DNA of 64,000 nt from Haemonchus contortus (taxonomy: Eukaryota > Nematoda > Chromadorea > Rhabditida > Trichostrongylidae), in assembly GCA_000469685.2 (NCBI GenBank), contig LS997563.1, forward strand, positions 38,046,468 through 38,110,467, in the 5' to 3' direction. The translations under genes were made by a program, and so were the position numbers. Within the stretch, counting starts at the first letter, position 1, and every line of letters begins with the position of its first letter. Shown piece by piece: positions 57,901 through 64,000 of the stretch. Below the pieces are notes generated by a model that saw only the letters and a list, made by a program, of their open reading frames with translations, searched no databases and was not told where the DNA came from.

Positions 57901-60900
57901 CTTTCCATTCATCTTTTTAGCTTTCCGCAGGGCTAGATAGGGATCCAAATGAAGGGGAATGGACGAGTTTTCTGGAAACCATGTGTGAAGGGGAAAGGGC
58001 AGGTTTTTTGACGTCTTAAATGGAAACATTTGCTTTTCTGAAAAATTCCACTCCAACGTCAAGTGTCAAGCGCCTCCAACGAGGGATCGGTGGGTAATGC
58101 TTCTGCCATAGTCTGGGATCCTCAGCTATTTATTATCGTTGTTTTTTATTGTTCATTCCTAACATTTCTGTACCATACCTACCATACCCTTTCCCAATCA
58201 GGGACGTTGGAATGAATCTGAGAAGTCAGAGCATGAGACCAGAACTTCAGCTAGTTCATTGGTAGGATTAGTTCTCGGGTTTTGAAATTGTCGCAGCCCT
58301 GCTCAACTAATCCAATCTCCAACGATATACCTAGGTAGGTGTCTCAATATCCCACGGGATACTGTAACCCTTCCTTCGTGGGATGATTCTGGAACCAACA
58401 GATCCGTCCACCCGTATCAAAATCAATCGCCTGTATTCACTCGGATAGTTTCGCAACATCCTGCTCGGTATTATTCGATTCTGTTTATTATTGCCCAACT
58501 CCACCTCCGCTTTGCCATTGATGTCAGATTTTTGCAATTGAAACGAATTGTCAATTGAAACGCAGTCATTCGTGGAAAATACTAACAAGTAATCCTATTA
58601 TATTCGAATTTTCGGCTAAATTTCGTAATACACAAAAATGGTAAATTGATAAATGTATGTTATATGGTATACTAGGCACTTCATTTCCATGTAAGACCCT
58701 TCAGGCAACCAAGCTTACTGTTTTGTTGATGTTGATGCTAGTTATTCAATGACCTGATTCAGGATCTCACCTCAGGGTAGCTTTTCAGGTCATATATTCC
58801 GGTATGTGGACCTTAGTAATGCCCTTCTAATGCCCTCCTTCAGAGCTATTCTTAATTTGTTTGTTTACGTATTTACCGATTTGTTTACTTTTTATTTGAT
58901 GAACGACAAAATCCGCTGTTAGAAGTACAGTATACAGCATCAACTCGAAGATAAGCCAGTGTGATCACGACTGATTGAAGTGGTAGAACCACAGACTCTC
59001 AGAAGCACTTGCGCAGTTATAGTGACGGATTCGCTTAAATACTTCTTGATCTAACTTTTTGCTTATTTGTTAATTTATTTACGCATGCCTACTCAGCAGG
59101 AGTTACTCCCTTGTAGTAACTTAATCAGAACTTAAATTCCACTTTTACTACAAAACAATTGAAAGACCCATTCAAGGCTAGGAGAATTTCGCCATGAGAA
59201 GGGAATCAAAGGGAGTTCCCGCCTGGTAAATGTTTTCTAACTAACTTTCTTACTATCGCTCCATCTTCGATTCTGTTCCAGTTATCTCCCATTCGCCTAA
59301 CTTTGAGGTGTGTATTGTTATCAGTAGATATCACGTCACTGATAGTTTAGTAATTCGGGGCAATCACCTGGTATCCGTCTAGTCGATCGTTCAGTCACTT
59401 GAGCGATTGTCATCTTTATTCGATCCTGTTAGGTGTTGAATTGGTCCAGTTCTTCTTATTCTGTACCGGTCCTTCACAGGGCTATTTGAAAGCTTTTCGG
59501 AGGAAGTCTGACGACCATCGATCTTGTTGTGTTGATTTTTGAAACTTTCAAGTGGCGCCCTTGATGTTCGATCGCCGACGAAAGGGGAAATTCCTTTGGC
59601 TTCGCTTGTTTGCGGGCTACTTGGAAGGCTTCAAGCATAAATATTGGACGGCGGGTTAAGCTATATTCTTTGCATTATAGAGTAATTTACTTGTTTTCTG
59701 GGTTAACTTCATTTTGCTCTCTACTTTTGCAAGAAGTTGCTTGTTGAGGGTGGGATTCGATCCCACGGGCCATGCAGGTGCTGTGTGGCGCCTAATGCCT
59801 ATTTTCTATGAGGTAGGGATACTGCACAGGACTAATCAATAGAACCATCCTCCCATACTGTTTGCAAAGGGCTGTAAGGTCAATAGATAAATGTCAGATG
59901 TTAATCAATCAATAACTTTGGAGTGAGCCTAACACTTTTCACCTACCTAGTATATGGTAGGCTTTGGATGTGTTCCCGGCTTACAATTAGACGATAGCTT
60001 ACAAAAAGCCAGGCAAGGCAATGGATTCATACTTCTAGGCAAAAATCGATAATGGTCGACCGACCCCATGGTGTTGTTGGCGAGGGAGGGCGGAGAGGAG
60101 GAGGGAGCTTTGTTGACATAGGCGGTTGTGTCGATTGCTGACTGTGCAAATGATGAAAGCGAAACTTTTTGCCAACGTTGCTTCCCAGGCTATTCTAACC
60201 CAAACTATGATTTATCCCTGGCATTGCATGTTCTCTTTCAACAGAGTAGGTAGATCATAATTGCTGACTTGCCCGATTGAATTTTTGGGTTACGCCATGC
60301 CCTTGCTACTCGTTAGTAATTACGCCTGTGCTTGTAAGGAGCTTATAGAACGCCTTGAGGTAAGTCGTTATCGTCATAATTAATATATTCGTCTTTTTTA
60401 GGGGGGGGGGGGGGGGGTTAGTATACGAGATTGTTAAAAGTTTGGTCGTAAAATTAATAAAACTTACAGTAGTCGAGGAAATAGCCAATGTCGCCTATTC
60501 TTACCATCCGCTGTGGCAGTCATCATCTGAGTCTTCTCAGTAATCATATGGTAACTACAGCCAATCAATAAACTAAAATAAAATTAAAGTATAAAATGTA
60601 AAAAAAAACTAAAATCAAAGCAACACATAATATTCCTATCGATTCACAGTTTTATTTAAGAAAACTGAAAATTTAAATTTAAATTAGATAAAAATTAGGA
60701 ACTTTATCTCAGAGGAGTACTTTAATGGTGTTGGAAGGCTGATTCTTTTTTAAATGATTGATTGAAGCCAGTCAAACCGACTTTGGGGTACTGGAGATTT
60801 CTGTGTGGTTATGATCTGAAAACAATGTTACTGATTGTTTACTATTTATTACCTGTTATTTATTAGTAGATCAAATAGGATTCGGCATCGAATGCACATT

Positions 60901-61291
60901 GATTGATTTTGATCAATTTATGATATATTCAATTGTCACATGAGACTGATTGCGTACGTGCTGGAACTGAAAGAACAACGCCAACTGATAAGAAATGCCA
61001 TTTACGGAAAGGCCATCATTACCGTTTGTCTGTCCCCATCCGGTAAAAAGTATACTTATTGATTTCCCATTCATGTCTTTTCTATAGTTCCTTTACGTTT
61101 CCTCGAGACTTCCTCTCCTTGACGGAAGAACCTTTCTCATCTTTGTTTCTCTCTTTGTTTCTTTAACAAAATTCTTTTTTCCAACCCGATTGTTCACATG
61201 ACCAGGTGATCTCCCGATCATTCATCACTTTGTGGTTCTAAATGGAGTTTCCCAGGCAGTTACAAAAACTCCTACCCAATCCAGGACACAC
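57901..61291. other. non-coding stretch
   Basis: No gene recognised. It contains TTTA-rich tracts at about 58860 and 59070, and a tRNA T-arm-like block on the minus strand at 59750..59766 (5-bp stem GTGGG/CCCAC around ATCGAAT) with no other tRNA arm. A G17 run is at 60401..60417. On the minus strand, 58361..58443 reads AIDFDTGGRICWFQNHPTKE... after a TACAG, an isolated protein-like frame. Confidence 0.4.
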
Positions 61292-61504
61292 CCTATTTTC
61301 TTCTCCCGCTTGTTGTCTGAATTTGGGTAGGATTGTCTTGGAATATCTTCCATCAACTGGTGTCTGTTGGAGATGTGATGGCGCATGATCTTTTTCAAAA
61401 ATCGATATCAATCGATAAGGCCCTGATTGGGAAGGAGTAACTGTGAGGGTGCCGGAAGGAGCGCTGTTCGCCCAAGTGGAATCAAGGTTACTATCTGTTG
61501 TCAT
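61292..61504 (-). CDS. candidate first exon on the minus strand
   Basis: ATG at 61504 opens 71 codons (starting MTTDSNLDSTWANSAPSGTL, ending FRQQAGEENR) to a donor GTGTGT at 61291, phase 0. The frame runs on 17 codons beyond the donor before a stop. The composition is protein-like: Ser/Thr/Pro-rich at first, then charged. No downstream partner exon was identified and the family is unknown. Confidence 0.3.
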
Positions 61505-62982
61505 GCTAGTAGTAATGGGCTATAATAGACGGTAATCACTTCTAATAACTGGTTGGAAATCTTACTATCTAAGGATAAGTCGTGGGAAACCAAGATGTAG
61601 GTGCCGATCTATCCAGGATGCGCCATGCACCTCTCTTCTGCCTAGCCCATAGGAGGAAAGTCAGTAATCCCCACCTCCGCAAAGACTATGAATAGTCGCG
61701 GAAAATTTTTTTCCAGTTATTTTGGTCCTGTAAAAGTGGATTGAACCATAATAAACAACCCCAAGCAATAGAAAATTTACTGAGCTAAGAGGATTTCCGT
61801 TTTGAACTTAATTTTTTTCTCAAGAATTTCTTGGAAAGTTTGACTGCAAACAAAATTGTTCATACATATAACCTACAAAAATTTCCAGTACTTTTGAAAG
61901 CGTTTTGGTGAGATTCAGAAGATCTTGATTGAATGTTTTGTTCTTATTGTAAACATGGTTACATGGTGTAAACAACCACTCCTTGGGGTAGTGATTTTGT
62001 GGAAAAGGTACGTGTAAGTGTAGGCGAACTTCCATGGCAACACACCTACTTACTTTACAACAACAAATTTCGACAGTGCTTAGGTTACATTAAACCATCT
62101 TCAACAATTTGAATCATCAATCATCTTCCTAACCGTTTGGGATGCGCCGTGTAGTTGACCTCCTTTCTAGGCTGTAATGGTGCGTGAAGGCATATTTAAC
62201 TTGTCACCCTCCATTTTCAAACTTGGAATGACTTTAAGCATTTACGGCATTAGTTCACTCTCGAAATATATTTCCGTTTTATTTCTTTATCGTTTCTAAT
62301 TTTTTAATTTTTTATGCCTTATTTTTTGATTCTGCGGATTCAAGTCAGGATTTGACAGCATACGTCATCTATTTCCAACCTTATCTCTATTCGGTCGCTT
62401 CTTTACTTTCGAGGAAAGTTATAGTTGGGAACGGTATAGCCGCTGATTTGCAATTGTGGCCATGTTGACGTTACATTTTGTTCCTGAATAGGTGTAGACG
62501 ATGACGAAAAATCTATGAATACGTTGGTGAATAAGCATTCTACGCACTATTGTTGGCTAGCCGTCTAGCTATTTGTAATATTGATTTTGTCTGATAGTAG
62601 TAAAGTTTTATCGACACTCCACCTAATTCAATCAATTTAGTCGATATCTGTACCAGAATTATCGCAATCTGTGGTGACGGACGTTGAGAATCAACTTTCT
62701 CGCTGTCATACTTGCCTAGTTAAATATTAGTGACAGCCTTGAGCCTTATTTCCCCCATCATCAATTGGTAGGTATAAAAACCGAATGAAAAGGTAATTGT
62801 CCTGTTGGTTTATGGGGCCATATAAGGGATTCGGTTTAAGCTTCTTTTTAGCACTGAGTCGGTATAGATTTCGATTAAAAAACGGACAATTTCCGTTGTC
62901 TACCTAGAGCCACATGAAGGACAGCGCTGGTCTCACTCGGTCTTTTTTTGGGATCCGCGTCGGCATTTGATTCCCGTTCATG
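61505..62982. other. non-coding stretch with SINE tails
   Basis: Inverted SINE tails occur at 61616 (AGGATGCGCCATGCACCTC) and 62138 (GGGATGCGCCGTGTAG). The rest is AT-rich without a recognised gene. The segment 62910..62980 may be a decayed SINE head. Confidence 0.4.
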
Positions 62983-63316
62983 GGATATATACCTTACCTT
63001 TGAAGGTACCCGTAATAAGGCATCAGGATCACATGCATGGCGCATCCTTGAATGTATCGTATGGTCTATCTTTGAAATTTTTGCTCTTGTATTCCCTTGT
63101 GCGTGCTGTGATGCAGTCGATGGAAGCTAAGGATAATGGCAGAGAAAGAGGTTACAATGGATATATACACTCCTGAAAGTGACCGTAAACTGGCATAGAG
63201 GTCAGATGCATGGCGCATCCTTGATGTGTCGTCGATCGTTGCCTTTCGTGTAGCCTTGTATGAGTAGTAATGCAGTCATAGAATTTTAACAATAACGGCA
63301 GAGAAAGAGGTTGTAA
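62983..63316 (+). repeat. tandem duplication carrying the SINE tail
   Basis: Two units of 160-176 bp share GGATATATAC, ATGCATGGCGCATCCTTGA (63033 and 63206), AATGCAGTC/GATGCAGTC and GGCAGAGAAAGAGGTT (63138 and 63297). Each unit holds the family's terminal block. Two 60-69 codon frames in unit 1 are repeat sequence. Confidence 0.75.
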
Positions 63317-64000
63317 ATGATTCCAGACGGAACTACTTTTTCTGGTTTATCGAGGCCTTTGGAATTTCTTTTACCCAAAGAATTTTCCAGTTTTATTGGC
63401 CTATTACAGAATTTATTTGATGTGTACGGCGATGGAGTTTAAGAAAAAAACAAACGATGGCGGTCGTCTAAACGCTTTTAATCGTCGTTTGGCCTTTTCG
63501 TTCCATTCAAGCGTTCAGATGGTCGTTTTTGGTTTTGAACATAACAGGTAGCAGGTAAAGCTAAAGTTGGGTAACCTGTAGCTTTTTGGAAACCGGTCGA
63601 CTTTTCACTTCACACTTCATTGAGTAGCAAGATGGCCAACCAGTTTGAGCTGGTACTCTACTTCAGCCAAGTCATATGTCAGTTTGGGTTTTTTCCCGGA
63701 AAGGAGTAGATTACGACCGGTTTCCATGGGAGTTCTTGGTTAGGAAGTAGTTTGAATAGAGCTGGAAAGAGTTTGTGGAGAGCTCTCTGCCGATGCTACT
63801 AGGCTGTTTGAGGTCGTCCTCATCCTACCCCTTCAGATCCCTCATTTTTTGAGATTCTTAAGATCGGCTTCCTCTCCTATCCAGATATCTATTTTACATC
63901 ATATGTTATGTTATGTTTATTACGCTGCTAAGGCAAACGTAGTATAAAATGATAACAACCTTCTGAAACTAACTTAAATATTGGAGCAAATACAAGGAAC
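63317..64000. other. right-end flank
   Basis: No recognised gene. A 39-codon segment starting at an ATG at about 63431 (MEFKKKTNDGGRLNAFNRRL...) ends near a possible donor GTAGCA at about 63549 and could be an exon continuing beyond the window. Otherwise AT-rich. Confidence 0.3.

Noticed and set aside
59750..59815. Minus-strand tRNA gene suggested by a perfect T-arm
   Set aside because: Only the T-arm fits. There is no matching acceptor stem, anticodon arm or D-arm at the right distances, so a tRNA-derived repeat head is more likely.
1..64000. CRISPR array, prokaryotic operon or integrated bacterial segment
   Set aside because: No evenly spaced direct repeats with unique spacers, no long intronless gene runs with ribosome binding sites, and spliced eukaryotic genes throughout.

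Overview
This is eukaryotic, animal-type DNA. Genes are broken by GT-AG introns, coding density is very low, the sequence is AT-rich, and most of the window is dispersed repeats. The one gene recognised with certainty is a six-exon orthologue of CCDC25 (1159..3191, +), whose spliced product is 208 residues and aligns with the human protein without gaps in the exons checked. Sparse genes, long repeat-filled introns and mariner/Tc1-type elements suggest a helminth-like invertebrate with a large genome. The sequence alone does not let me choose between a flatworm and a nematode.

Layout. 1-3.2 kb: a possible small tail-anchored protein on the minus strand (768..1115), 43 bp from and divergent to ccdc25. 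3.2-64 kb: no further gene is recognised by homology. I list several exon-like segments with open frames, matching phases and plausible splice sites. They could form one gene spread over 16-57 kb, a two-exon gene at 20.5-21.5 kb with a poly(A) signal, a three-exon gene at 43.6-45.5 kb, and a minus-strand first exon at 61.3-61.5 kb. All are low-confidence models that need transcript evidence.

Repeats explain much of the rest. About two dozen full, partial or decayed copies, on both strands, belong to one family of about 300 bp. It has a tRNA-like head with a Pol III B box and a shared body, so it looks like a tRNA-derived SINE. A 577-bp mariner deletion derivative with perfect inverted ends (35134..35710) and a 527-bp Tc1-like MITE (39046..39572) are both bounded by TA duplications. 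A second dispersed repeat links intron 3 of ccdc25 to 30.1 kb.

Structures not explained by these families include a 72-nt pre-miRNA-like hairpin (47134..47205), a 99-nt foldback (15713..15811), a perfect 21-bp-arm palindrome (31931..31982), an (ATTAT)n microsatellite, and several G or C homopolymers. I see no tRNA gene with all its arms, no rRNA, no CRISPR array, and no operon or horizontally acquired cluster.
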